From Oscillospiraceae bacterium (GTDB lineage Bacteria > Bacillota > Clostridia > Oscillospirales > Oscillospiraceae): 64,000 nt of DNA. The DNA is taken from positions 1 through 64,000 of the forward strand of contig SVKK01000008.1 in the NCBI GenBank assembly GCA_015068425.1, given 5' to 3'. Positions 36,902-46,380 of this stretch are shown here, in pieces. How positions within the stretch are numbered: position 1 is the stretch's first letter; every line of letters begins with the position of its first letter. A program made the position numbers and the translations under genes. The notes beneath the pieces are model-generated. The model was not told the DNA's origin, did no database searches, and worked only from the letters and a program-made list of their open reading frames with translations.

Positions 36902-38553
36902 ACTGTTTTATCAAGCTCGATAATTCTGCCGTCTTTCCCTCTTGCAAAGCGACGGAGAAATTCCCAGCTCAGCTGGGCCATATTTGGCGTTATCATATGG
37001 GGCAGATTGTCAAGGCTCACAAAGCGCAGCTGCCATTTTCCATACTTATTCTGAACATCGGCAACATACACTTCGTGCCCCATGGAGTAGCGAACTTCCG
37101 TGCGGTCGGCGCAAACTCCGTTTTTGCGTTGGGCGATGTCTGAGCTTTGCAGCGCAGCTTCAACTTCCTCTGCACTCTTCTCCGGGCAGTTGAAGGCCAC
37201 GAGTCTGCGGCGGTAGGCCTCGATAGCCTGCTTGCGCTCCCTTGTGCCCGGTTGGGTGTGGGGGAACACATTTTCTATCTGGCCGCAGATATTGATAAGG
37301 GGCAGCTCGTTTGCCTTGAATATCTCGACCATTTCGTCGGTGACGGGAACGGATTCGTGGGCATAGAGGGGAGATGCAATTCCGTGCCTGTCGTTCAGCG
37401 TAGCAATGGCGGCAATGCGGTCAATATGGCGGCAGGCGAAGTCCAGTGCCAGATAGCCGTTGTGGCTTTGTCCGGTGATATACACCCGGCTCCTGTCAAT
37501 GGGATAAGAATCCATGACATGGTCCATTATCTCCACCAGCAGCTCATTGTCCTCGGGCGACTCCATGGCAAAGAACAATATCATGCACTCCTGCATAGCC
37601 ACAAGCTCCAGGTGTCCGGAATAAAACTGCAGAGCCGTCAGGGCGTGGAACTCATTGCTGGTGCGAACCTCCTTCATGCAGATAAAAAGAGGCAGCTTTT
37701 TATCGCAGCCTATGGGGCTGGCGGTGAGATACCTCTCTCCTTTCATAAAGTGGCCCTCCAGTCTGATACCCTTTTCCTCAAGCTGAGCAAGGAGCCGGGG
37801 ATCATCCCAGCGGCGGAAGTCATATTCCATTCTCATACCCTCCGCCATAGCCTTGCCCAAGGGAGAATGAATGAGCTTTTGAAGATCAAATTCCGGATTG
37901 CGCTTATTCAGCCCACCGCAGATATACTGGTGCCCCACATAGGCCTGCCACTGGTCATCAATATTCAATACACGCAGGCCATAGAAATCCTCTCCCCCGG
38001 GAAAGCTGTCCTCAGGCAGACCGCTGAGATCCATATATATGGGCTTCAGGTCCAGTCTCCACAGGGCGGAAACTTCCATAAGGATGTCGGTAAAGATGCC
38101 GCTGCCAAAGGGGGCGTTGGTCACCAGATACACAAGCGCAAAGCCACTTTCCGCTGCCTTTGCATTATGCCCGGCATAATAAGCCATTGTGTCCATGGCC
38201 CAGTTTTCGTCGGACATATCCACGCTGTGATAGCGCAGTACAACAGGGGTGTCTGCCTTTGCCTCCTTGGGAATAAGGGCGACCCATGCCATAAAGCCCA
38301 TACTGGTCACATGGAATTTGAGGCCCATTTCCTCGAGAGCCGCCACTACCTCGGGATAAACCCGAACATTGCTTTTGGCATTGTATTCGCCGTCAGTCCT
38401 GCCGCTGTGCAGTCCCAGGGAAGCCTTGGGCCGAACTGCTTCAAACATATATTTGCAGAGCTTATTCACAAGAGGCTGCACCGGGGCCTCACGCCCCTGC
38501 CATGTGGCATCATCCCACATATTGATATCTGGATAGATATAGGAAAAAGACAT
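36898..38553 (-). CDS. PHB-depolymerase/feruloyl-esterase-like alpha/beta hydrolase
   Basis: Start revised to MSFSYIYPDINMWDD at 38553; RVYITGQSHNGYLALDFACRHIDRIAAIATL. Confidence 0.7.
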   Translation of the reverse strand: MSFSYIYPDINMWDDATWQGREAPVQPLVNKLCKYMFEAVRPKASLGLHSGRTDGEYNAKSNVRVYPEVVAALEEMGLKFHVTSMGFMAWVALIPKEAKADTPVVLRYHSVDMSDENWAMDTMAYYAGHNAKAAESGFALVYLVTNAPFGSGIFTDILMEVSALWRLDLKPIYMDLSGLPEDSFPGGEDFYGLRVLNIDDQWQAYVGHQYICGGLNKRNPEFDLQKLIHSPLGKAMAEGMRMEYDFRRWDDPRLLAQLEEKGIRLEGHFMKGERYLTASPIGCDKKLPLFICMKEVRTSNEFHALTALQFYSGHLELVAMQECMILFFAMESPEDNELLVEIMDHVMDSYPIDRSRVYITGQSHNGYLALDFACRHIDRIAAIATLNDRHGIASPLYAHESVPVTDEMVEIFKANELPLINICGQIENVFPHTQPGTRERKQAIEAYRRRLVAFNCPEKSAEEVEAALQSSDIAQRKNGVCADRTEVRYSMGHEVYVADVQNKYGKWQLRFVSLDNLPHMITPNMAQLSWEFLRRFARGKDGRIIELDKTV

Positions 38554-38722
38554 ATTGCGCCCCACTTTCTGTATATTCAAGTTAATTATACTTCACCCGC
38601 ATTTCATATTGCAAGGTTTATTTTCTGATTATGCATAAATATTTTAAAATTAGGAATTGCACTTTTCTTTTGCCTTTAGTATGATATATATGTGAATTTA
38701 TACGATTGGAGCGTGAAGTCTT

Positions 38723-39937
38723 TTGAGTAAGACATATTTATACATAAGCGGCTGGAAGGAGCATGGAGGAGCCCCGGGAATAGGCCTTATTTCCTTTGAC
38801 AAGGCCACCGGCGCCATGACATATATGGGCAAGCAGCATCAGGATCTTTCCTGCAACTGCACCGCTCTGGACAAGGAGAACAACATCCTCTATATCACCA
38901 ACGAGCTTCACGAAAATCCCGATTTTATCAAGGGAGGCGGCGGTTTGATTTATGCATTTTCGGTAAATACCGAAGACGGCAGTCTCAGCCAGCTCAGCCG
39001 GGTCTACGCCTGTGCACCATGTCCCTGCTTCATAGCTCTGGACAAGACAAAAAAGTATCTTCTTTTGGCCAACCACTCCGGCTTCAATGTGGTAACCAAG
39101 GCTGTCAAGGGCGAGGACGGTTACTACCACATGGAGCGCATTTTTGACGACTGCTCCGTCTGTCTCTTCCGTCTGAATCCCGATGGCAGTATTGGCCCCA
39201 TGGTGGATGTGCATAACCACGATGCCTATCCCGTTGAGGGCAGGGCCCTCCACTCCCGCCCCCACACCATTCTCCCCAGCCCCGACGGCAGGTTCTTCGC
39301 CTGCTGTGACAAGGGCGACAGCCATATATATTTCTACACCCTTGATTATGAAAACGAGAAGCTGGTAGTCGCCTCAGAGCCTTACGCAGAAAAGGCAGGC
39401 AGCGCTCCCCGCTACTGCGCCTTCCATCCCACCAAGCCCTTTTTTTATCACAATCACGAGCGCAGCATGGATGTGGCAGCATTCAGCTATGATGAAGCGG
39501 GAGTTCTTTCTCCCATAAATGTTATAAGCTCTCTGGCTCCCGATGTGCCCACAGGAAAAACTCCCGAAACCAGAGAATATCTCCACGGCCGGTATGTGGA
39601 CCCTCCCGCCGACGGCTTCATGCCTCTTGAGCAGCAGGGCTTCGTTATCCACCCCAGCGGAAAGTGGATATATGACATGCTCAACGGTGCCGATGCTGTA
39701 AGCGTCCTCGCCATCGATCAGGACAGCGGCGAGCTGTCATTGGCCCAAACAAAGCCCGTTGACGGGCGCTGGGTGCGGGGCTGCGCCGTGTCTCCCGACG
39801 GGCGTTTCCTCATTGTTACCTGCCTCCAGAGCGGCGATGTTTACAGCTATCCCATTGGCGAGGACGGTCTCCTTGGCGACGCTGTCAGCCATGTAGTCTG
39901 TCCCGGCGGTTCCTACGCCACCTTCTTTGAGGCATAA
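38723..39937 (+). CDS. Lactonase family protein (6-phosphogluconolactonase/YbhE-like beta-propeller), TTG start
   Basis: 404 aa; LALD-type repeats, RPHTILPSPDGRFFACCDKGDSHIYFYTLD, APRYCAFHPTKPFFY, GCAVSPDGRFLIV. Confidence 0.88.
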   Translation: MSKTYLYISGWKEHGGAPGIGLISFDKATGAMTYMGKQHQDLSCNCTALDKENNILYITNELHENPDFIKGGGGLIYAFSVNTEDGSLSQLSRVYACAPCPCFIALDKTKKYLLLANHSGFNVVTKAVKGEDGYYHMERIFDDCSVCLFRLNPDGSIGPMVDVHNHDAYPVEGRALHSRPHTILPSPDGRFFACCDKGDSHIYFYTLDYENEKLVVASEPYAEKAGSAPRYCAFHPTKPFFYHNHERSMDVAAFSYDEAGVLSPINVISSLAPDVPTGKTPETREYLHGRYVDPPADGFMPLEQQGFVIHPSGKWIYDMLNGADAVSVLAIDQDSGELSLAQTKPVDGRWVRGCAVSPDGRFLIVTCLQSGDVYSYPIGEDGLLGDAVSHVVCPGGSYATFFEA

Positions 39938-39942
39938 AAAAC

Positions 39943-39975
39943 CACCGCCGCAGCTTTTTTCAAGCCGCGGCGGTG
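39943..39975. terminator. Terminator between convergent genes
   Basis: caccgccgcagctt-tttt-caagccgcggcggtg. Confidence 0.8.
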
Positions 39976-39978
39976 TAT

Positions 39979-40638
39979 TTACTCCCCTATCTCTACAGCG
40001 TCCCGGGGTGCGGTATTTTCATTTGCTACGGTTTTATACGGCGCATTGGCCTCCAGCCTGTTCAACATAACAGCCACGAGACCGGCCGCAAAATATAAGC
40101 CTATGCTGGTAAAATAGCTTGTCCAATCATCGGCGAAGAACAAATACATCACCGCTATCAGAGCGTTGAGCTCCAGAAACACGGCGGCACAGACGCTGCC
40201 GTATTTGAGGTTCCGGGAGGAGCTTTTCCAGTCGCCTACCGTCATTTTCCTTGGTGCGGTAAAAATACTCAGCAAACCTCCTAAAGTCCATGCAAGACCG
40301 ATAATAACGCCAAGCTGACTTATTGCAGAATACCATTTTTTGTTCAGGGACAGATCTCTGGCGGCGGCCATAAAAAAGAGCATGATAGCAAGCACATACA
40401 AAGCGCCGTAAAGGACGTGCAGACCAATGCGCTTTTCTTTCGCAAGATCAAGGGTGTAGTACTCCGCCGTATACACCCGTTTGATGACGGTTTTGCCCTT
40501 TGAGTTGGTAGTTTCAAACTCGGAATAACCCTCAAAATGGCGGTGGTACATCTTGCTGTGGTAGCCTCTGTCAAGAAGGTCGCTGTCCAGATTCGCTTTG
40601 CGTCTTATGCTTTTATTCAGTCTTTTCTTATTCATAGG
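39979..40638 (-). CDS. Integral membrane protein of unknown function
   Basis: Start revised to MNKKRLNKSIRRKANLDS (40638); several hydrophobic segments. Confidence 0.65.
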   Translation of the reverse strand, partial: PMNKKRLNKSIRRKANLDSDLLDRGYHSKMYHRHFEGYSEFETTNSKGKTVIKRVYTAEYYTLDLAKEKRIGLHVLYGALYVLAIMLFFMAAARDLSLNKKWYSAISQLGVIIGLAWTLGGLLSIFTAPRKMTVGDWKSSSRNLKYGSVCAAVFLELNALIAVMYLFFADDWTSYFTSIGLYFAAGLVAVMLNRLEANAPYKTVANENTAPRDAVEIGE

Positions 40639-40704
40639 AAAACCCTTTACCAAATCATTGACTTGCGCCGGGCAAGGCGCTATTATTTAGAAAAAACACG
40701 AGGA

Positions 40705-41124
40705 ATGCTTATGAAGAGAAATAAAATCGCTAATATAATTATTATAGCAGCAATTTTCATCGGAGTCACCCTGTATTTTATTATTTCCGGCGGTGACACC
40801 ATGATTCTGGATTTTGAGGAGAGCACTCTCACCATCCACGGCGTCTCCGATTTCACCGAGACTGTCCAATACAGCGAGATAGAGTCCGCCGAGCTTATGG
40901 ACATTCCCGAGCTTGGAGTTATGGCAGAAGGCTACACCAAGGGCCAATACAGCTGCGGCACATGGGAAAACGAGCAGTACGGTTCCTATCGCCTGTTCAT
41001 AACCGACAAGGCCACAAACTGCATAAAACTCAAGCTTACAGACGGAAGAATAATCGTCTTCAACTACATTCAAAGCTACCACACTCAGGAAGTCCACGAG
41101 ATGCTGCTGGAATTTCTTGATTAA
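40705..41124 (+). CDS. Small membrane-anchored PH-like protein of unknown function
   Basis: Start revised to MLMKRNKIANIIIIAAIFIGVTLYFII at 40705; single TM followed by soluble domain with SEIESAEL. Confidence 0.6.
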   Translation: MLMKRNKIANIIIIAAIFIGVTLYFIISGGDTMILDFEESTLTIHGVSDFTETVQYSEIESAELMDIPELGVMAEGYTKGQYSCGTWENEQYGSYRLFITDKATNCIKLKLTDGRIIVFNYIQSYHTQEVHEMLLEFLD

Positions 41125-41140
41125 AACTTAATACTTTTAT

Positions 41141-41168
41141 AAGCCCCGGAGATTTAGCTCCGGGGCTT
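41141..41168. terminator. Terminator between convergent genes
   Basis: aagccccggag...ctccggggctt with T-tract. Confidence 0.85.
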
Positions 41169-41174
41169 ATTTTT

Positions 41175-42440
41175 TCAGGCGAATCTCTTTTCCAGCCAGT
41201 CGGCTGCAAAGTCGAAGAGGTTTTTAACAGTATCGCCGAACTGTCCGGGATACTCCTCGCAGTCCCTTGCGGGGACAAGCATATGTGACGCGCCTTCCAC
41301 AAAGGCAAGGGTCTTATCCTCGGCGGCGGCATTTTCATAAATGCACTCGGCAGCAAGGAATTCATAACCGCCGGTCATACCCATAATGAGCAGGGGGCTG
41401 TGTATTCCCTTCACGTTGCCGGGAGTGCAGCAGAAACTGGAATCCCAGTCAACACCGTAAACATGGGTCTCATCATAGCCGAAGTCATCGGTGGTGCGCA
41501 CGCAGTTGCTGGCAAGATACTGCTTGACAGTAAGCTGGGCCGTACCCATACCGTAGACACCGGTAAAGGACTTGGCGCCTCTGGGCTTTCTGAGTGAGGG
41601 CACAACGCCCACGGAAACAGAGCCGTCTGCGTGGATAAGGGGCCACTCCCCTTTTGTGTGGCTCAGATAGCGAGTATCCTGGGGGAAGAGACGGTTATTG
41701 GGAGCCATCTGATTACCGCCGGTGAGAAGCCAGGGCTCATCATCCCTGTATGAGCCCTTACCGGAGTTTATGGCCTCAAGGCGCTCCAGCGCCCCGTCGA
41801 TAAGGCGGTTATTGCGCTTATGCTGGGCATAAAGATACTTCTTTACGAAGTCTTCATTGTAGCAGGCGCCGCCGTGGGCATATCCGTTGGCCTCGGAGCT
41901 GAGGTCATATTCGGGGTCAAGTTCAACACCGTTGCCCTCCTGCTTAACAGCAGGGTCAAGGCTGAGGAGAGTCATGGTGCCGTTGCCCCAGTTGGAGTCT
42001 ATGATCATAACGCCGTCAGCTGCCGGCAGGGGACCCACATCGCCCATGGGGACGATTTTTTCGCTTCCCCGGAAATACTCTGCACCGTTTTCAGCAGTGG
42101 CCTGGTAACAGCTCATAAGAGTTGCGCCGCCGCTGTGTCCAAGGATTACAACATTTTCAACGCCACTCAGACTCTTGAGATACTCAATACACTGTCTGAC
42201 ATCATCAAGCTTTTTATCAAGAGGCATCTGAGCCCGGCTCACATTTGCGCAAAGGGTTGGATAGCCATGGCTTGCCAGGGCCTGTCCGGCAGGGAATGTG
42301 AAGTAGTCACCGTCGGAATGCATGCACAGCACCGCAGTGCTTCTGCACTCTGCATCACATTCGGGAGTATACAGAAGACCGTTTATCCACATGCCCACAC
42401 GGACATAGGCGGATTTAACAGGATAATATATCTGACTCAT
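41175..42440 (-). CDS. Alpha/beta hydrolase
   Basis: 421 aa; nucleophile elbow VVILGHSGGATLMS. Confidence 0.8.
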   Translation of the reverse strand: MSQIYYPVKSAYVRVGMWINGLLYTPECDAECRSTAVLCMHSDGDYFTFPAGQALASHGYPTLCANVSRAQMPLDKKLDDVRQCIEYLKSLSGVENVVILGHSGGATLMSCYQATAENGAEYFRGSEKIVPMGDVGPLPAADGVMIIDSNWGNGTMTLLSLDPAVKQEGNGVELDPEYDLSSEANGYAHGGACYNEDFVKKYLYAQHKRNNRLIDGALERLEAINSGKGSYRDDEPWLLTGGNQMAPNNRLFPQDTRYLSHTKGEWPLIHADGSVSVGVVPSLRKPRGAKSFTGVYGMGTAQLTVKQYLASNCVRTTDDFGYDETHVYGVDWDSSFCCTPGNVKGIHSPLLIMGMTGGYEFLAAECIYENAAAEDKTLAFVEGASHMLVPARDCEEYPGQFGDTVKNLFDFAADWLEKRFA

Positions 42441-42467
42441 ATTAAATCATCCTTTCCTTTGTCCGTA

Positions 42468-43442
42468 TTAAAGGCCGTTGATTTCCTTGCAGCGGCAGCA
42501 CTGCACGAAGTGGTTGGGACGTACCTCTTCCAGCACCTGAGGCTCCTCGCACAGCTCGCAGGCATAGGGGCAGCGGGCGGCGAAACGGCAGCCGGGCTTG
42601 GGATTGATAGGAGAGGTTATCTCACCCTTCAGCTGAATGCGCTGCATGGGCTTGTGGATGTCCACGCTGGGAATGGCAGAGAGCAGAGCCTTGGTATAAG
42701 GGTGCAGAGGCTCATTGAAGAGCTCCTCGGTGGGGGCCTTTTCAACTGCCTGGCCCAGATACATAACAAGAATGTTATTGGCAATATGGCGCACAACACT
42801 CAGGTCATGGGTGACAAACATATAGGCCATGCCAAGCTGATCCTGAAGATCCATGAGAAGATTCAAAACCTGAGCCTGAATGGAAACGTCAAGAGCGGAA
42901 ACGGGCTCATCACAAACTATGAACTCGGGATTCAGTGCAAGGGCGCGGGCGATACCCACACGCTGGCGGCGGCCGCCGTCAAGTTCATGGGGATAGCTCT
43001 GGCGCAGACGCTCGTCGATTCCGACGAGTTCCATCAGGCGGTTTGCTTCTGCCTTCATCTCCGCCTTGGACTTGAAGCGTCCGGAATGCTGCAGAGGCTC
43101 CATAATAGCGGATTCAACACGAAGTCTGGGATTAAGGCTGGAATAGGGGTCCTGAAAAACTATCTGGAGCTTTTCACGGGCTTCCTTGAGCTTTTTGCCC
43201 TTGATATGGGTGATGTCCTCGCCATTGAGAAGCACCTGTCCGTCGGTTGCTTCAAGAAGGCGGATTATGGTGCGTCCAAGAGTGGACTTTCCGCAGCCGG
43301 ACTCGCCCACGACGCCGAGAGTTTCTCCACGCTCTATGGTGAAGGAAACGTCGTCAACGGCATGGTTCTGGCCGGCGGGAACGCGGAAATATTTTTTGAG
43401 GTGCTTTATTTCAAGCAGCGGAGTATCAGCCATATTACTCAC
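42468..43442 (-). CDS. Oligopeptide/dipeptide ABC transporter ATP-binding protein (OppF/DppF-like)
   Basis: 324 aa; GESGCGKSTLGRTI, QIVFQDPYSSLNPRL, C-terminal oligo_HPY domain with CRFAARCPYACELC. Confidence 0.95.
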   Translation of the reverse strand: MSNMADTPLLEIKHLKKYFRVPAGQNHAVDDVSFTIERGETLGVVGESGCGKSTLGRTIIRLLEATDGQVLLNGEDITHIKGKKLKEAREKLQIVFQDPYSSLNPRLRVESAIMEPLQHSGRFKSKAEMKAEANRLMELVGIDERLRQSYPHELDGGRRQRVGIARALALNPEFIVCDEPVSALDVSIQAQVLNLLMDLQDQLGMAYMFVTHDLSVVRHIANNILVMYLGQAVEKAPTEELFNEPLHPYTKALLSAIPSVDIHKPMQRIQLKGEITSPINPKPGCRFAARCPYACELCEEPQVLEEVRPNHFVQCCRCKEINGL

Positions 43443-44433
43443 CCTCCTTGATACATCTTACAAAGTGGCCGGGAGTGATCTCACGGTTGGGGATGCTGGA
43501 AAGCACTCCGACATTTACCTGCTCTTCGGTTGGGATGCACTTACAGGCCTCCGTTGCATAGGGGCAGCGGGGCCAGAAGGAACAGCCGGAGGGCAGATTG
43601 GTAGGATCGGGAGGCAGACCCACAATGGAGTGAAGCCTCTTCTCGCCCACCGCCATGCTGGGCAGAGAGCCGAACAGGCCCTTGGTATAGGGATGGGTAG
43701 GATGGTCAAAAAGGTCCTCCTTGCTGCCGGACTCTACCACCTGACCGGCATAGATGACCGCAACACTGTCACAGGTTTCGGCCACAACGCCCAGATCGTG
43801 GGTGATGAGTATCATGGAGGTGCCCAGCTTATCTCTCAGGTCGCGGATCATATCCAGCACCTGAGCCTGAATGGTAACATCAAGGGCGGTGGTAGGCTCG
43901 TCTGCCAGCAGCAACTCAGGGTCGCAGGCCAGAGCCATTGCTATGACCACGCGCTGCTTCATGCCACCGGAAAACTGATGGGGATACTCTATGTAGCGCT
44001 CGCGGGGGATGCCCACCATTTCCAGCATATCGCCGGCCTTGGTCATGGCCTCTTTTTTGTCCTTTGTATTGTGGAGAAGCAGAACTTCCGCGATCTGGTC
44101 ACCAACGGTCATAAGGGGGTTCAGGGCGGTCATGGGGTCCTGGAAAATCATTGCGATCTTGCTGCCTCTGATGGAGTACATCTCATCCTCGGATTTTTCC
44201 AGCAGGTTTTCTCCGTCCAGCCAAACCTCGCCGCCACGGATATAGGCAGCAACATCGGGCAGGATGCGCATAATGGATTTTGCAATGGTGGTCTTTCCTG
44301 CACCGGTCTCGCCCACCAGACCCAGAGTCTTGCCCTTTTCCAGCTTCAGACTGACGCCGTTTACAGCGTGAACAACCTGGCGGTTTTGAGTGTATTCCAC
44401 TACGAGGTCATTGATTTCAAGAAAATTCTTCAT
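43435..44433 (-). CDS. Oligopeptide/dipeptide ABC transporter ATP-binding protein (OppD/DppD-like)
   Basis: 332 aa; [47 protein letters not shown]. Confidence 0.95.
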   Translation of the reverse strand: MKNFLEINDLVVEYTQNRQVVHAVNGVSLKLEKGKTLGLVGETGAGKTTIAKSIMRILPDVAAYIRGGEVWLDGENLLEKSEDEMYSIRGSKIAMIFQDPMTALNPLMTVGDQIAEVLLLHNTKDKKEAMTKAGDMLEMVGIPRERYIEYPHQFSGGMKQRVVIAMALACDPELLLADEPTTALDVTIQAQVLDMIRDLRDKLGTSMILITHDLGVVAETCDSVAVIYAGQVVESGSKEDLFDHPTHPYTKGLFGSLPSMAVGEKRLHSIVGLPPDPTNLPSGCSFWPRCPYATEACKCIPTEEQVNVGVLSSIPNREITPGHFVRCIKEGE

Positions 44434-44445
44434 TTTCTTACCTCC

Positions 44446-45348
44446 TTAACCGCGAAGCTTGGGGTCGAGAGCATCTCTCAGACCGTCACCCAGCAGGTTG
44501 ATGGCGAAAACGGTAAGGGCAATGGCAATGCCGGGCACCGCGATAAGATGGGGGTCGCTCATAATATAGCCCTTGCCGTCAGCCAACATGGCGCCCCATT
44601 CGGGAGAAGGAGGCTGGATACCCAGACCGATGTAGCTGAGGGAAGCAGCCATATTGATGGTGCTGCCCACACTCATGGTGGTGATGACGATGGAGGGCTG
44701 TATAACGTTGGGAAGCAAATGCTTGAACATAATGGAGAGCTTGGAGCAGTTGATGGACTCAGCCGCTTCAATATACTCGCGGCTGCGCTCAGAAAGCACC
44801 TGGCCACGGGTCATTCGGGCAACACCGGGTATTGAACCTATGGTCAGAGCCAAAACCGTGGCACCGAAGCCGTTGCCCATGGCTGCGGAAACGAGGATGC
44901 ACAGCAGCATGCCGGGCAAAGCAGACCAGACATCCATAAAGCGCATGATAAGGGTTTCGGTCATTCCGCCGAAGTAGCCGGCAACCAGACCCACGGCTAT
45001 TCCAAGCAGGGAGCCGATAACAGCGGAAAGCAGACCCATAAGCAGTGAGTACTGGCCGCCATAGAGAAGACGGGTAAGCATATCACGGCCAAGGGTATCA
45101 CAGCCAAGCCAGTGCTCAGCGGAGGGGCCGGCGCGCATCAGAGTGGCATCGCGCCAGTTGATGTCATAGGGACTGAGATAGGGGCCGATCACACAGGCAA
45201 GGATAATGAAGAGCATGAGGAACAGGCCCAGCTTGGCGCTGCCGCTTTTGATAAGTCTTCTGCAAAACTCAAGGAGCATGGAGGACTTTCTTGCGGTCTC
45301 TACAGTTTCAAGCTTTTCTGTTTTCATTTTGTTCATCAGAGCCATCAT
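44446..45348 (-). CDS. Peptide ABC transporter permease (OppC/DppC-like)
   Basis: Start revised to MMALMNKMKTEK at 45348 (ATGA overlap with upstream permease); HWLGCDTLGRDMLTRLLYGGQYSL. Confidence 0.93.
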   Translation of the reverse strand: MMALMNKMKTEKLETVETARKSSMLLEFCRRLIKSGSAKLGLFLMLFIILACVIGPYLSPYDINWRDATLMRAGPSAEHWLGCDTLGRDMLTRLLYGGQYSLLMGLLSAVIGSLLGIAVGLVAGYFGGMTETLIMRFMDVWSALPGMLLCILVSAAMGNGFGATVLALTIGSIPGVARMTRGQVLSERSREYIEAAESINCSKLSIMFKHLLPNVIQPSIVITTMSVGSTINMAASLSYIGLGIQPPSPEWGAMLADGKGYIMSDPHLIAVPGIAIALTVFAINLLGDGLRDALDPKLRG

Positions 45349-46292
45349 CTCATCCTCCTTCCGCTGGCATACTGAGCCTTGATTCTGGGATCCAGGAATG
45401 CATAGCACAGATCCATGATCAACATGGCCACACCGGTAAAGCCGGCAAAGAATATGACGCAGCCACATACCACCGGCCTGTCACGCTGGTTAACGCCGGA
45501 GAGCATATACTGACCAATGCCGGGAATGGAGAACACCTGCTCCAAAACCGCAGAGCCAACAACGATGTGGGCAAGTCCGCCGCCCACGCCGGTGATGATG
45601 GGCATCATGGCATTGGGGAGCATGTGTTTCCGGACAACCACCTTTTCCTTCTGGCCCTTTGCACGGGCGGTGGTGATGTAGTCTGCACGGATAACCTCAA
45701 GCATGGCGCTGCGGCTCTGACGGGCATTGATAGCAATACCGCCCAGAGCGCCGCAGACCACCGGCATTATGTAGCAGGTCCAACTGCTTATTCCGCTTGG
45801 CGGCAGCCAGCGCAGCTCCTGTGCAAACAGCAGTATGCACATCAGCGCCACCCAGAAGCCGGGAGCGGATACAAATACCATCGCAAGCACCATGGTGAGG
45901 GAATCCTGCCACTTGCCCTCATGGGTGGCGGCAAAGATACCCAGAACTGTGCCCACGACAACGTTAAGTATCATTCCGAAGCCGCCGATTATAAGGGTAC
46001 GGGGCAATCTGCTGCCCAGCTCGCTCATAACCTCCACACGGTATCTCCAGGAGTTGCCGAAGTCAAAGCGCAGGAAAACGTTGAAAAGATAATCAAAAAG
46101 CTGAATGATGTATGGCCTGTCAGTGCCCAGCTCGGCCCGCTTGGCGGCAAGAACTTCCTCGGAAGCCTCAACGCCAAGGAGCAGTTCGGCGGGGTCACCG
46201 GGGACCAGATACATCAGGGTGAAAACGACAACTGCGGCGGCTATCAGAATGACGATAAGCCACAGTATGCGTTTGATAACATATCTGCCCAT
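45345..46292 (-). CDS. Peptide ABC transporter permease (OppB/DppB-like)
   Basis: 315 aa; MGRYVIKRILWLIVILI, EVIRADYITTARAKGQKEKVVVRKHMLPNAMMPI. Confidence 0.95.
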   Translation of the reverse strand: MGRYVIKRILWLIVILIAAAVVVFTLMYLVPGDPAELLLGVEASEEVLAAKRAELGTDRPYIIQLFDYLFNVFLRFDFGNSWRYRVEVMSELGSRLPRTLIIGGFGMILNVVVGTVLGIFAATHEGKWQDSLTMVLAMVFVSAPGFWVALMCILLFAQELRWLPPSGISSWTCYIMPVVCGALGGIAINARQSRSAMLEVIRADYITTARAKGQKEKVVVRKHMLPNAMMPIITGVGGGLAHIVVGSAVLEQVFSIPGIGQYMLSGVNQRDRPVVCGCVIFFAGFTGVAMLIMDLCYAFLDPRIKAQYASGRRMR

Positions 46293-46380
46293 AGATTTCT
46301 CCTTATCCGAAAGACGCCCGGGTTTTAGGCCCGGGCGTCAGTGCTGTTTGTCCCGATTTTATATGTTGGGATGGATTAAT

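Noticed and set aside
40537-40653. Overlapping divergent gene starts (39979..40653 minus and 40537..41124 plus)
   Set aside because: Artefact of longest-ORF calling; more plausible starts at 40638 and 40705 remove the overlap.
41820-44835. 543-aa and 549-aa plus-strand ORFs
   Set aside because: Shadow frames of the two Opp/Dpp ATPase genes, hydrolase and permease on the minus strand.
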